A stretch of 64,000 nucleotides of DNA from an uncultured Faecalibacterium sp. (GCA_934524985.1 CAKSYT010000010.1:10454-74453), one strand, 5' to 3'. Positions 8,067-16,611 are shown, counted from the stretch's first letter. A program made the numbers and translations. Notes: generated from the letters alone by a model not told the origin.

Positions 8067-9017
8067 TTAATCGTTTTCCACCAGCGGCAGGGTGAAGATC
8101 TGGTTCACCACCACCTCGTACTCCCACGGCTCGCGCAGCTTTTTCAGCTGCTTTTCCAGCTTTTCCGCCCCGGCAAAGCAGTGGATGAGGTAGAACCAGT
8201 GCCCCTTCATCCGGCTGATGGCGCAGCCCGCGCTGCCGAACAATTCGGTGTAGCCGTGGTACAAGTCGGTCAGGTAGCCCCGCAGCTCTTCCTTGGTGGC
8301 GGGTGCACCGCCCCGCGCCTTACGGAAGAGCGCCGGGTCTGCAATGAGCCCGCGCCCCACCATGATGCCGGACAGGGTAGGAAACTCCTCTTCCAGCGCG
8401 TGAAGCTGGGCGGCGGTGGTCACATCGCCGTTGTAGCACACCGGCATGGTGCACTGGGGCAGCGCAGCCGCAAAGGCGGCGTGGTCGGCCTGTCCGCGGT
8501 ACTGCTGCCGCATCACCCGGGGATGGATGGTCAGCTCCGAGATGGGGTAGCGGTTATAAATTTCCAGAATGGCGGCAAACTCTTCCGGCTTCTCCACACC
8601 CAGACGGGTCTTGACCGAGACGGACCCCTCGGCATGGGAGAATACCCCCTCCAGAAAGGCGTCCACCTTGGCTGGGTCCCGCAGCATCCCGGAGCCTTTG
8701 CCCTTGGCAGTTACCGTCCCGGCGGGACAGCCCAGATTCAGGTTCACCTCGGTATAGCCCAGCGCCCGCAGCTGTCCGATCATCCACGCGGCAAGTTCGC
8801 CGTCCTTCGCCAGCAATTGCGGGATGACCGGTGCACCGGGGTTTGCCGCCGGGGCAAGCTCTGCCATCTTCTTTTTTATGAGCACCCGGTTCTCCGGCGG
8901 GGAGATAAAGGGCGCATAATAGCGGTCGGCAGCGCCTTGTGCGCCGAACCATTTCTGATGGGTCTGCCGCCAGACCCGGTCTGTGAACCCCTCCATGGGG
9001 GCAGCATAATAAAGCAT
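8067..9017 (-). CDS. tRNA-dihydrouridine synthase
   Basis: 316 residues starting MLYYAAPMEGFTDRVWR. FMN-binding TIM-barrel features are clear: APMEGFTD at the N-terminus, NLGCPAGTVTAKGKGSGML with the catalytic cysteine near residue 100, SVKTRLG, ELTIHPRVMRQQYRG, and GIMVGRGLIADP for phosphate binding. Family knowledge: Dus enzymes reduce specific uridines in the tRNA D-loop with NADPH. It appears monocistronic. The 705 bp upstream (9018-9722) hold only repeats. Which Dus subclass it belongs to cannot be fixed without alignment. Confidence 0.93.
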   Translation of the reverse strand: MLYYAAPMEGFTDRVWRQTHQKWFGAQGAADRYYAPFISPPENRVLIKKKMAELAPAANPGAPVIPQLLAKDGELAAWMIGQLRALGYTEVNLNLGCPAGTVTAKGKGSGMLRDPAKVDAFLEGVFSHAEGSVSVKTRLGVEKPEEFAAILEIYNRYPISELTIHPRVMRQQYRGQADHAAFAAALPQCTMPVCYNGDVTTAAQLHALEEEFPTLSGIMVGRGLIADPALFRKARGGAPATKEELRGYLTDLYHGYTELFGSAGCAISRMKGHWFYLIHCFAGAEKLEKQLKKLREPWEYEVVVNQIFTLPLVEND

Positions 9018-9364
9018 GGGCGTTTCTCCAAACGATTTTTGTTACCGGTATTGTAGCATAAAATCCGGCGTGGGGAAAGGGGAGAGGGCGAGGGATGTTC
9101 TCTTTTGACACCAAAAGAGAACCAGAAAAGTGTGCGCTCTGCGGGGGAGTTACTGCTTGCGTTCAGCGTGCAGGGACGCTCCGCTGGGCCAGAGGCAGGG
9201 AGGGGTGTTCCGAGTCCCCCCTCCCTACCTCTGGACTCCACCCACCCCGCAACGGGCCAAGGGCTGCTCGCCCTTGACAATCCTAAAGAAGAAGTCGAAG
9301 CACAAAAAAGCTAGCGCTGCGCCAGTCGGCGCTATCGCTTTAACGCTTTTTTCGCTTCTCCATC

Positions 9365-9509
9365 TATAGCCCTTCAGTCGCTGCGCGACAGCTCCCCCGA
9401 GGGGGAGCGGGCACACCCGCAAACTTTGTACTTTAGCCGGAAACTTTCCCGCCATGCCAAGGGCTCTCCCTTTGGGAGAGCTGTCACCGTAGGTGACTGA
9501 GAGGGCGAG
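9365..9509. repeat. REPIN-like inverted repeat pair, family B copy 2
   Basis: The left unit (9365-9405) contains AGTCGC/GCGACA and CTCCCCC/GGGGGAG; the right unit (9457-9507) contains CTCTCCC/GGGAGAG and TCACC/GGTGA with tail CTGAGAGGG. The spacer 9415-9460 is homologous to 1578-1630 but inverted. The rest of 9018-9540 shows no gene and no other recognised structure. Confidence 0.7.
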
Positions 9510-9542
9510 GACGGTAAAGTTTGCATCTGCCGTTGCCGGTCA

Positions 9543-9660
9543 CGACCCCTCCCGTGAAAAGGGGATTCTGAAAAGCCCGCAGGCTTTTCAGAATTGCGAA
9601 ATAAAAATAATTATTCCGCTGACTATGCGCAGAGCAACGCGGAGCGCATTCAAATCGTCC
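9543..9660. repeat. Pseudoknot repeat (family A) copy 2, compact form
   Basis: A hairpin ATTCTGAAAAGCC/GGCTTTTCAGAAT with tip CGCA is followed by the conserved end: TCCGC (9615-9619) with GCGGA (9639-9643) and ATGCGC (9625-9630) with GCGCAT (9644-9649), interleaved. It shows the element without the 95-bp insertion seen at 6521-6616. Confidence 0.75.
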
Positions 9661-9722
9661 TGTCCCCAAACAAAAACTCCCGCCCTGCGGGGTGCAGAGC
9701 GGGAGAGGAGAGTTTTTGGAGA

Positions 9723-10655
9723 TTATTCAGCAAACAGCGGGGTGGACAGGTAACGGTCGCCGGTATCGGGCAGCAGAACAACGATGTTCTTGCCTGCGTT
9801 CTCCGGGCGCTTTGCCAGCTGGATAGCGGCCCAGACGGCAGCACCGGAGGAGATGCCTACCAGCACGCCTTCCTTGTGGCCGATCAGACGGCCGGTGGCA
9901 AAGGCGTCATCGTTCTCCACGGCGATGATCTCGTCATAGACGGTGGTGTCCAGCACGTCCGGCACAAAGCCGGCGCCGATGCCCTGAATCTTATGTGCAC
10001 CGGCAGTGCCCTTGCTCAGCACAGGGGAGGAGGCGGGCTCCACGGCAACCACCTTGACGGTGGGGTTCTTGCTCTTGAGGTACTTACCAACGCCGGTCAC
10101 GGTGCCGCCGGTGCCAACGCCTGCCACAAAGATATCCACCTTACCATCGGTATCCTCCCAGATCTCGGGGCCGGTGGTCTCGATGTGTGCCTGCGGGTTG
10201 GCGGGGTTCACGAACTGACCGGGGATGAAGGAGTTGGGGATCTCCTTTGCCAGCTCATCGGCCTTGGCAATGGCACCCTTCATGCCCTTGGCGCCCTCGC
10301 TGAGCACCAGCTCGGCACCGTAAGCCTTCATCAGCTGGCGGCGCTCCACGCTCATGGTCTCGGGCATCACGATGATGATGCGGTAGCCCTTGGCAGCTGC
10401 CACAGCAGCCAGACCGATGCCGGTGTTGCCGGAGGTGGGCTCGATGATGACGGAGCCTTCCTTCAGCAGACCCTTGGCCTCGGCGTCGTCGATCATCTTC
10501 TTGGCAATGCGGTCCTTCACGGAGCCGGCGGGGTTGAAGTACTCCAGCTTGGCAATAACATGGGCGGGCAGCTGCTCTTCCTTCTCAATATGGCTGAGCT
10601 CCAGCAGCGGGGTGTGACCGATCAACTGATCTGCGGCGGTATAGATCTTGCTCAT
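9723..10655 (-). CDS. cysK: Cysteine synthase A (O-acetylserine sulfhydrylase)
   Basis: 310 residues, standard length. PLP-binding lysine K47 in NPAGSVKDR, the substrate loop PTSGNTGIG, and the phosphate-binding VGTGGTVTG are all intact. Family knowledge: it makes cysteine from O-acetylserine and sulfide, and CysK can bind the Rrf2 regulator CymR in Bacillus. An Rrf2 gene is divergently transcribed from the same intergenic region, which supports such a partnership. The enzyme's own promoter is near-consensus. Downstream on the minus strand a gggag-type hairpin (9677-9710) may terminate it. Confidence 0.96.
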   Translation of the reverse strand: MSKIYTAADQLIGHTPLLELSHIEKEEQLPAHVIAKLEYFNPAGSVKDRIAKKMIDDAEAKGLLKEGSVIIEPTSGNTGIGLAAVAAAKGYRIIIVMPETMSVERRQLMKAYGAELVLSEGAKGMKGAIAKADELAKEIPNSFIPGQFVNPANPQAHIETTGPEIWEDTDGKVDIFVAGVGTGGTVTGVGKYLKSKNPTVKVVAVEPASSPVLSKGTAGAHKIQGIGAGFVPDVLDTTVYDEIIAVENDDAFATGRLIGHKEGVLVGISSGAAVWAAIQLAKRPENAGKNIVVLLPDTGDRYLSTPLFAE

Positions 10656-10772
10656 AATACTTGTCCCTCTTTCTGATATCGTTACGGGGTGTGTAGCCCT
10701 GTCTTGCGCCGGTGTGCCCGGCTGTGATTCCCTCTAAACCTTTCAACCAACATTGTTTGTGGGTTTGATGGC

Positions 10773-10801
10773 ATTATAGCCCTGTTTTCCCCACTTGTCA
10801 A
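10773..10801 (-). promoter_or_regulatory. cysK promoter
   Basis: Minus-strand TTGACA (plus 10796-10801), 17-bp spacer, TATAAT (plus 10773-10778). It lies back-to-back with the regulator promoter at 10825-10853, so one bound protein could control both. Confidence 0.85.
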
Positions 10802-10824
10802 GGGGTTTTTTGAAAAAAGTGGGA

Positions 10825-10853
10825 TTGAAAAGTGACTTACCCTGTTGTATAAT
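10825..10853 (+). promoter_or_regulatory. Rrf2 regulator promoter
   Basis: TTGAAA (10825-10830), 17-bp spacer, TATAAT (10848-10853). Confidence 0.85.
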
Positions 10854-10891
10854 GGGTTATGATGAAATTTGACCGGAAGGAAGTACGGATT

Positions 10892-11323
10892 ATGATCGTT
10901 TCGACCAAAGGACGCTATGCGCTGCGGGTGATGATCGACCTCGCGGAGCATCAGTCTGAAAAATATGTTCCCTTAAAGGAAGTAGCCACCCGGCAGGAGA
11001 TCTCGGAAAAGTATCTGGAGAACATCCTCAAGGTGCTGGTACAGAACGGCTTTCTGGAGGGGCTGCGCGGCAAGGGCGGCGGCTACCGGCTGACCCGCAG
11101 CCCGGATCAGTACACCGTAAGCGAGATTTTGATGCTCACCGAGGGCAGTCTTGCCCCGGTAAGCTGCCTGACCCCCGGGGCTTCTGCCTGCGCCCGGATG
11201 GCCAACTGCCGCACCTACGAGATGTGGAAGGGGCTCAACGACCTGATCTCGGACTACTTCGGCAAGATCACGCTGGCAGACCTTGCCCTGCCGGATCAGG
11301 CCGGCAACGATTATGTGATCTGA
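10892..11323 (+). CDS. Rrf2 family regulator beside cysK (CymR/IscR-like)
   Basis: 143 residues from ATG 10892 behind GGAAGGAAG. The winged-helix N-terminus (STKGRYALRVMIDLAEH, EISEKYLENIL, GKGGGYRL) is typical of Rrf2 proteins. Three cysteines, C92, C100 and C106, sit in the place of the IscR iron-sulfur ligands; Bacillus CymR lacks this set. Position next to cysK suggests control of cysteine synthesis, while the cysteines suggest Fe-S sensing. The other Rrf2 gene in the window (44946) has cysteines at the same positions. A clear terminator follows. Confidence 0.88.
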   Translation: MIVSTKGRYALRVMIDLAEHQSEKYVPLKEVATRQEISEKYLENILKVLVQNGFLEGLRGKGGGYRLTRSPDQYTVSEILMLTEGSLAPVSCLTPGASACARMANCRTYEMWKGLNDLISDYFGKITLADLALPDQAGNDYVI

Positions 11324-11328
11324 GCCTT

Positions 11329-11359
11329 GCGCACCGGAACTGCACCGGTGCGCTTTTTT
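11329..11359 (+). terminator. Terminator after the cysK-linked Rrf2 gene
   Basis: GCGCACCGG (11329-11337) pairs with CCGGTGCGC (11345-11353), then TTTTTT. Confidence 0.88.
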
Positions 11360-11406
11360 GTACAGTTCTGCGCAAAAGGTGCAGAACTTCTTGGCAAGAT
11401 TTACGA

Positions 11407-11435
11407 TTGATGGGGCGGGCAGTCCGCGGTATACT
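11407..11435 (+). promoter_or_regulatory. lrgAB promoter
   Basis: TTGATG (11407-11412), 17-bp spacer, TATACT (11430-11435). Confidence 0.75.
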
Positions 11436-11516
11436 TTTACTTTGTGTGAGACAGAAAATTCCGGGCGAAAAGCCCGTTGTCTGTACGTTTATAAGACCAG
11501 AAAGGGGAGTTCTGAC

Positions 11517-11885
11517 ACGAAGTATATTTTTCAGTTCGGGCGCATTCTCGCGTTCTGTTTTCTGGGCGAGGTGCTGCACGCGGTGCTGCCGCTGCCGGTG
11601 CCTGCCAGTGTGTACGGTCTGGTGCTGCTGCTGGCAGCCCTGACCGCCGGGATCGTAAAACTGGAGCAGGTCAAGGAGACCGGCACCTACCTGACCGGTA
11701 TCTTTCCGCTGCTGTTCGTGCCCGCCGCTGCGGGCATCATGGAGCTGTGGGCAGAGATGGGACAGCTGCTGCTGCCCATCCTGATCGCCATTCTGCCGGT
11801 GACGGTGCTGGTGATGGCGGCGGCAGGCCGCACCACGCAGGCGCTGACCGCCCGCAATAAAAAGGAGGAGGCCGACCATGACTGA
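11517..11885 (+). CDS. lrgA: LrgA/CidA-like holin-like membrane protein, apparent ACG start
   Basis: The coding frame reads KYIFQFGRILAFCFLGEVLH at its start and continues through four hydrophobic segments (PLPVPASVYGLVLLLAAL, FPLLFVPAAAGIME, LLLPILIAILPVTVLVMAA), as in LrgA. The ribosome site AAAGGGGAG (11501-11509) is followed at normal spacing not by ATG but by ACG (11517). The next in-frame codons AAG TAT ATT encode the start expected for the family. An ATG at 11358 is in frame but would add a 53-residue soluble tail and lies upstream of the promoter. Family knowledge: LrgAB modulates murein hydrolase export or pyruvate/glycolate movement. The gene overlaps lrgB by 8 bp. Confidence 0.82.
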   Translation, partial: TKYIFQFGRILAFCFLGEVLHAVLPLPVPASVYGLVLLLAALTAGIVKLEQVKETGTYLTGIFPLLFVPAAAGIMELWAEMGQLLLPILIAILPVTVLVMAAAGRTTQALTARNKKEEADHD

Positions 11886-12585
11886 ACTGCTGAACGACTT
11901 TCTGACCGGCTCTGTGGCATGGGGCGTGCTGCTTACGCTGGCAGCCTTTGGGTTGGGTGTGCTCATCAACCGGGTGACCGGCAAGGCCATCTTTAACCCG
12001 CTACTGCTGGGCAGTATTTTCGTCATCGTTTTTCTGTCGGTGTGCAATATCCCCTACGGGGACTACAAAACCAGCGCCGCGCCGGTAAGCTACCTGCTGC
12101 TGCCTGCTACGGTGGCGCTGGCCATCCCGCTGTATGAAAAGCTGGATCTGCTCAAAAAGAACGCGCCCGCCATCATCGCGGGCATCTCGGTGGGCACGCT
12201 GGTCAGTCTGGGCAGCGCCTTTGCACTGGCGCTGGCAATGAATCTGACCCAGGAGCAGTACGCCACCCTGCTGCCGAAGTCGGTGACCACCGCCATCAGC
12301 ATGGACGTGGCAGCTGAGCTGGGCGGCATCGCCGCCCTGACCGGTGCCATCGTCATCGTGACCGGCATCGTGGGTGCCCTGCTGGCCGAGACGGTGTGCA
12401 AGGTATTCCACATCACCGACCCCATCGCCAAGGGCGTGGGTCTTGGCACGGCAGCCCATGCCGTGGGCACCAGCAAGGCGCTGCAGATGGGCGAGGTGGA
12501 AGGTGCCATGAGCGGCCTTTCCATCGCCGTGGCCGGTGTGCTGACCGCCGTGCTCTGCCCGGTGTTCGTGGGCTTTGTCCACTGA
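11878..12585 (+). CDS. lrgB: LrgB family membrane protein
   Basis: 235 residues, typical for LrgB. Hydrophobic segments cover nearly the whole protein, with family motifs FNPLLLGS near residue 40, LPKSVTTAISM near 140 and GTAAHAVGTSKALQMGE near 200. It starts inside the lrgA stop region, a translationally coupled arrangement. Family knowledge: LrgA-LrgB acts as a two-component membrane transporter controlling autolysis and, in Bacillus and streptococci, pyruvate uptake. No LytSR regulator lies nearby. A strong terminator follows. Confidence 0.93.
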   Translation: MTELLNDFLTGSVAWGVLLTLAAFGLGVLINRVTGKAIFNPLLLGSIFVIVFLSVCNIPYGDYKTSAAPVSYLLLPATVALAIPLYEKLDLLKKNAPAIIAGISVGTLVSLGSAFALALAMNLTQEQYATLLPKSVTTAISMDVAAELGGIAALTGAIVIVTGIVGALLAETVCKVFHITDPIAKGVGLGTAAHAVGTSKALQMGEVEGAMSGLSIAVAGVLTAVLCPVFVGFVH

Positions 12586-12610
12586 GCCGAGTGCAAATCT
12601 AAAGATACAG

Positions 12611-12652
12611 AAACACCCCCGGCGGCCATTGCGGCTGCCGGGGGTGTTTCGC
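12611..12652. terminator. Bidirectional terminator between lrgB and the amino-acid permease operon
   Basis: AAACACCCCCGGC (12611-12623) pairs with GCCGGGGGTGTTT (12637-12649). A/T-rich flanks allow use on both strands. Confidence 0.75.
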
Positions 12653-12707
12653 TGTGGGTGGAAAACAAAAAAGAGGTGAAAAGAAGAATGGTTGGTAAAT
12701 AGCAGTT

Positions 12708-13481
12708 TTATGCGGCCTTTGCCGGGGCAAAGACCACGGCCTTCTTCTGCCGCGCTTGCATGGAGCGGACGATGCAGCTGAGGGTAAAGTTGATGACAAA
12801 ATAGATGACGCAGGCGGTGCCGAACAGCACCATGACATCCGAAACATTCACCGTGCCAAGGCCGTTGTAGGTACCGGCGGCGCTCAGCAGCTGCCGGATG
12901 CGTGCCATCAGCTCAATGGTGGCCACGTTTGCAAGGTAGGAGGAATCCTTGATGGTGGTGATCACCTGACTGAGCAGGGTAGGGATGATGTTGCGGTAGG
13001 CCTGCGGCAGGATGATGTACAGCAGCACCTCGGCGGTGTTGAAGCCCTGCGCATAGCCTGCCTCAAACTGTCCCTTGGCAACGCCGTTCAGGCCGCCGCG
13101 GACGATCTCGGCAATGACCGAGGAGTTGAACAGGATCAGTGCCAAGGCTGCCTTGAACAGCAGCTTCATCTCCACACTGGTCAGGCCGAACATTTTGTGG
13201 GCAAAGAAGGCCGGGCAGGGGCAGAACACCACGCACACGAAGATCCACAAAAGGTAGGGCGTGTTGCGGAACAGCTCGATGTAGGCGGCGGACAGCCAGC
13301 CAAGGATGCGCGCCGGGCCCTTTTTACAATAGGTGCGGGCCAGCGCCAGCAGCGAGCCTAAGATCAAGCCCAGAATAACGCCCAGCACTGAGATGATGCA
13401 GGTAAAAGCGATGCCCCGCAGCAGGTACATAAATACGCCCGGCTGCACGAGGATGGAAAAACTGGAAGCGAGAGTGCTCAT
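12708..13481 (-). CDS. Polar amino-acid ABC transporter permease (second)
   Basis: 257 residues, five or so membrane helices. The EAA cytoplasmic loop reads GFNTAEVLLYIILPQAYRNIIP, the signature for docking to the ATPase, and IELFRNTPYLLWIF is the HisM-type motif. The start abuts the stop of the preceding permease with no gap. Family knowledge: HisQ/HisM-type permeases form a heterodimeric channel for polar amino acids. The C-terminal tail (RQKKAVVFAPAKAA) is basic and short. Last gene of a four-gene importer operon. Confidence 0.93.
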   Translation of the reverse strand: MSTLASSFSILVQPGVFMYLLRGIAFTCIISVLGVILGLILGSLLALARTYCKKGPARILGWLSAAYIELFRNTPYLLWIFVCVVFCPCPAFFAHKMFGLTSVEMKLLFKAALALILFNSSVIAEIVRGGLNGVAKGQFEAGYAQGFNTAEVLLYIILPQAYRNIIPTLLSQVITTIKDSSYLANVATIELMARIRQLLSAAGTYNGLGTVNVSDVMVLFGTACVIYFVINFTLSCIVRSMQARQKKAVVFAPAKAA

Positions 13482-14219
13482 TTATGCCGCCTCCTTTAAG
13501 GCCGCAGCCTTTGCGGCGCGCAGGGCGGGGTCTGCCTTGCCCTTGCGCTCCTTGAGGGAGGCTTCCCAGCGGGTAGCCAGCGTGGACAGCGGGAAGCAGA
13601 CCACAAAGAAGATGGCACCGCAGACGATATAGGCCGGTGCGTAGGCACCGCCGGTGGAGGCACCGGTGACGAAGCTGTACGTTACGCTGATCAGGTCTGC
13701 ACCGCCTACGATATACAGGCAGGAGGTGTTCTTGAACAGATTGACCACCTGATTGACCATGGGCGGCAGCATAACGGGGATGCTCTGGGGCAGGATGATA
13801 TACGCCATCCGCTGCAAATAGCCAAAGCCCTGCGCCTGTGCGGTCTCGAACTGTCCTTTCGGCACGGATTCAATAGCGGCACGGACGACCTCGCCCATAT
13901 AGGCACCGGTGTAAACGCCCAGTGCAATGATGCCGGTGCGAATGACACCCATGCTCAGTCCTGCAAAAGCCAGCGCGTAGTATAAAAAGCACAGCTGCAG
14001 CAGCAGCGGCGTATTCTGGATGAACTCCACATACACCCGGGCGATGAATTGCAGCGGCTTTTTACCGCTTGTCGCCATCAGGCCCAGCACAACGCCCAGC
14101 ACAAAGGCCAGTGCCAGCGCAAAAAACGCCGTCATCAGGGTATTGCCCAGCCCCAGCAGAAAGCTTTCCCGGTGGTTCCACACCGTTGCCCATGCGTCCA
14201 TTGAAAACAGACCGGACAT
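13482..14219 (-). CDS. Polar amino-acid ABC transporter permease (first)
   Basis: 245 residues from ATG 14219, eight bases after GAGGAG; a GTG at 14228 is in frame but overlaps that site. VYVEFIQNTPLLLQL and the EAA loop (GFGYLQRMAYIILPQSIPVMLP) identify a HisQ-like permease. Partners are the adjacent permease, the binding protein 40 bp upstream and the ATPase at the head of the operon. Substrate cannot be told from the permease. Confidence 0.93.
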   Translation of the reverse strand: MSGLFSMDAWATVWNHRESFLLGLGNTLMTAFFALALAFVLGVVLGLMATSGKKPLQFIARVYVEFIQNTPLLLQLCFLYYALAFAGLSMGVIRTGIIALGVYTGAYMGEVVRAAIESVPKGQFETAQAQGFGYLQRMAYIILPQSIPVMLPPMVNQVVNLFKNTSCLYIVGGADLISVTYSFVTGASTGGAYAPAYIVCGAIFFVVCFPLSTLATRWEASLKERKGKADPALRAAKAAALKEAA

Positions 14220-14259
14220 AACGAACACTCCTCTCTCCTAAACCGTAACGGCGCTGGTG

Positions 14260-15168
14260 TTATGCCAGACCGTTCTCCTTGATCAGACCGTCAATGGTGC
14301 CATCGGACAGCCAGCCGCTGACCAGCTCATCGCACAAAGCGGAGAAGCCGCTGCCCTTCTTGGTAGCCACGCCGTACTCCTGCGGGCTGAACTCGGCATC
14401 GATGTAGCTGCGGCCCTCGGTCTTGTAGATAGCCAGAATGGACTTATCCACGCAGAAGCCGTTCACTTCGCCTGCGCTCAGTGCGGTGCTGATGGCGGGA
14501 TAATCGTCGTACTGACGGAAGGAAATGCCGTCCTTCCAAGTGTCGGCGTTGAAGGTGTCGGCGCTGAAGCCCTCGCCGGTGATCACGCCCTCATCAATCA
14601 TCTCCTGTACCAGAGCACGGGCGGAGGTGGAGCCGGAGGAAACGCCCACCACCTTATCCTTCAGGTCAGCCAGCGCCTTGATGCCGGAGGAATCCTCCAC
14701 CAGAACGCTGACGTAGTCGGTGTAGTAGGGGGTGGAGAAGTCCCAGCTCTTGCGGCGCTCCTCGGTGATGGTAAAGGTGGCCAGTACGCAGTCGATATCG
14801 CCGGAATCCAGCAGCTCGCCGCGGGTAGCAGCGGTGACGGTGGTAAACTCTACGTCCACGCCCAGATGCTCAGCGATCATCTCTGCAAGACTGTCCTCCA
14901 AACCGGTATACTCGCCGGTGAGGGTATCCTGAAAGCTGAAGCCCTTGACGGCGTTCTTGACGCCTACCTTCAGCACACCACGGTCGATGATGGCCTGCAC
15001 ATCCGCAGAAACAGCCCCCGAGGAAGCTGCCACGCTGCCGGAAGCGGCAGAGGATGCGGTGGAGGCTGCCACGGAGCTGCTGGAAGAGCCGCCGCAGGCG
15101 GTGAGAGCGGTGAGCGCAATGGCCGTACCGGCGGCCTTGACAAAGCTACGACGAGAAATCTTTTTCAT
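14260..15168 (-). CDS. Amino-acid ABC transporter binding lipoprotein with a Tat-like signal
   Basis: 302 residues from ATG 15168, nine bases after GAGGAG; ATG 15174 is only three bases from it. The N-terminus is MKKISRRSFVKAAG then a hydrophobic stretch ending LTAC, so it combines an SRRSF twin-arginine motif with a lipobox cysteine. A serine/alanine linker follows, then a type-3 solute-binding domain (GVLKVGVKNAVKGFSF, FTITEERRKSWDFSTPYY, VGVSSGSTS). Family knowledge: these lipoproteins deliver polar amino acids to the permeases. Tat export is inferred and fits the tat genes at 20-21.7 kb. Confidence 0.92.
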   Translation of the reverse strand: MKKISRRSFVKAAGTAIALTALTACGGSSSSSVAASTASSAASGSVAASSGAVSADVQAIIDRGVLKVGVKNAVKGFSFQDTLTGEYTGLEDSLAEMIAEHLGVDVEFTTVTAATRGELLDSGDIDCVLATFTITEERRKSWDFSTPYYTDYVSVLVEDSSGIKALADLKDKVVGVSSGSTSARALVQEMIDEGVITGEGFSADTFNADTWKDGISFRQYDDYPAISTALSAGEVNGFCVDKSILAIYKTEGRSYIDAEFSPQEYGVATKKGSGFSALCDELVSGWLSDGTIDGLIKENGLA

Positions 15169-15289
15169 AATCATACACTCCTCTATAAAGTCCGCAGCCC
15201 GGACGGCTTTCCCTTCCGTCCCCCATGGGCTGCTCTATCCACAACGGGTGCCGCTTGTGCTGCGGCAGCTCCGCAGTGACCAAAATTGC

Positions 15290-16015
15290 TTACCGGATGA
15301 TCTTGCCCAAGAACTGGCGCACACGCTCGTTTTTGGGGTTGGTGAAGAAGTGCTCCGGTGTGCCTTCTTCCAAGATCTGGCCGTCTGCCATAAACACCAC
15401 ACGGTCTGCCACCTGCCGGGCAAAGCCCATCTCGTGGGTGACCACCACCATGGTGATGTTTTTTTCATGCGCCAGCCGCACCATGACGTCCAGCACTTCC
15501 TGAATGGTCTCCGGGTCCAGCGCACTGGTGGGCTCGTCGAACAGGATGATCTTGGTCTGGGCACACAGCGCACGGGCAATGGCGATGCGCTGCTGCTGAC
15601 CGCCGGAAAGCTGCGCCGGGTAGACATTTGCCTTGTCCCGCAGGCCGACCACCTCAAGATAGTGGTACGCCAGCTCCTCGGCCTCCTGCTTGGTCTTGTG
15701 GTGCAGCTTCATGGGCGCGAGGGTCAGGTTTTTCAGCACCGTCATGTGCGGGTACAGGTTGAACTGCTGGAACACCATGCTGGTGGTCTCGCGCACAAGC
15801 TTGGTCTTGTTTTTGGCCGTCAGCTCCTGCCCGTCTATGTAGACATGGCCGCTGGTGGGCTCTTCCAGAAAATTCATGCAGCGCACCGTGGTGGACTTGC
15901 CTGAACCGGACGGCCCGATGATCACCAGCTTTTCGCCCTCGGCGACCTCAAGGTTGACGTCTTTCAGAACGTGCAGGTCTCCGAAGTATTTGTCAACGTG
16001 TTCCAGCTTGATCAC
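15290..16015 (-). CDS. Polar amino-acid ABC transporter ATP-binding protein
   Basis: 241 residues, GlnQ/HisP type. Walker [11 protein letters not shown]-loop [11 protein letters not shown], signature [15 protein letters not shown], Walker [14 protein letters not shown] and the switch histidine in VVTHEMGFA are all intact. It heads the operon ATPase - binding protein - permease - permease. An unusual promoter followed at once by a terminator hairpin lies upstream (16075-16156), so expression may depend on read-through. The substrate is unproven; the nearest metabolic gene is cysK, about 5 kb away. Confidence 0.95.
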   Translation of the reverse strand: MIKLEHVDKYFGDLHVLKDVNLEVAEGEKLVIIGPSGSGKSTTVRCMNFLEEPTSGHVYIDGQELTAKNKTKLVRETTSMVFQQFNLYPHMTVLKNLTLAPMKLHHKTKQEAEELAYHYLEVVGLRDKANVYPAQLSGGQQQRIAIARALCAQTKIILFDEPTSALDPETIQEVLDVMVRLAHEKNITMVVVTHEMGFARQVADRVVFMADGQILEEGTPEHFFTNPKNERVRQFLGKIIR

Positions 16016-16075
16016 TACGCATTCCCCTTTTCCTCTTACAGCCTGCCCCCGGAGCCGCCTTGCCCCGCAGGGTAC

Positions 16076-16111
16076 AAAAAAGGCGCTTGGTGAGTGTTCA
16101 CCAAGCGCCTT
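16076..16111 (-). terminator. Promoter-proximal terminator/attenuator before the amino-acid importer
   Basis: On the minus strand AGGCGCTTGGTGA (plus 16098-16110) pairs perfectly with TCACCAAGCGCCT (plus 16081-16093), followed by TTTTTT (plus 16076-16081). It begins only about ten bases after the predicted start of transcription and lies before the importer ATPase gene. Confidence 0.75.
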
Positions 16112-16127
16112 TGCTTTCGATAGCTAA

Positions 16128-16156
16128 AGTATAGCGTTTTTTACGGTTTCTTTCAA
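16128..16156 (-). promoter_or_regulatory. Promoter for the amino-acid importer leader
   Basis: Minus-strand TTGAAA (plus 16151-16156), 17-bp spacer, TATACT (plus 16128-16133). Expected start near 16121, directly ahead of the hairpin at 16110-16081. Confidence 0.75.
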
Positions 16157-16265
16157 TCTGAAAAGTGCAACAACTTTTCCTTCAGGAGAAATTGCATTTT
16201 GTAAAGTTGCTACAATATTGCGCCTTATTTTTGTCGATACGGCTGAACGCGGCGGGGGACAGTGC

Positions 16266-16523
16266 TCACTTTTTGAAAAAGGAGAACAGGCCCTTCTTTT
16301 CGTACGGTTCGCTGTGGATCTCGCCCACATGGTATCCGGTGGCGTCAATGGCGGCGCGGAGCGCGTTTTCGTCCAGCGGCTCCTTGGAAAGGATCACGGT
16401 CTTGCCCTTAGAGTGAGAGGACGAGACTTTATCCACAGGGAACGCATTGCGCACGGTATCATTGATATGGGCTTCGCACATGGAACACGCCATGCCGCCT
16501 ACTTCTACGGTCGTCTGGATCAT
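16266..16523 (-). CDS. Small heavy-metal-associated (HMA) domain protein
   Basis: 85 residues from ATG 16523 after AGAAGG. The ferredoxin-like HMA domain carries GMACSMCEAH (C13, C16 by count), the CxxC metal site of copper chaperones and P-type ATPase N-domains. After the domain comes an unusual basic, aromatic tail ending GLFSFFKK. Family knowledge: HMA proteins bind Cu(I) or other soft metals. No copper ATPase or CopY-type gene is near, and the promoter carries a palindrome shared with the pflB locus (16562-16577), so its metal and role are open. Confidence 0.88.
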   Translation of the reverse strand: MIQTTVEVGGMACSMCEAHINDTVRNAFPVDKVSSSHSKGKTVILSKEPLDENALRAAIDATGYHVGEIHSEPYEKKGLFSFFKK

Positions 16524-16554
16524 TTTTATACCTTCTTTCAGGAATATCTTATAA

Positions 16555-16584
16555 AATAATAGTTAGATTTAGCTAACTTTTCAC
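16555..16584 (-). promoter_or_regulatory. HMA gene promoter with operator in the spacer
   Basis: On the minus strand GTGAAA, a 17-bp spacer and TATTAT. The spacer is almost wholly the palindrome GTTAGCTAAATCTAAC (plus 16562-16577), so a bound protein would block polymerase. The same 16-mer, differing at one base, occurs at 53185-53200, and a third version at 52847-52862. Confidence 0.7.
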
Positions 16585-16589
16585 TCCGG

Positions 16590-16611
16590 GAAAAGCCGCT
16601 CGAAAGCGGCT
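16590..16611 (-). terminator. Terminator of the AraC-family gene
   Basis: AGCCGCT (plus 16594-16600) and AGCGGCT (plus 16605-16611) form a stem with a CGAA/TTCG tetraloop, followed on the minus strand by TTTTCC. Confidence 0.65.
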
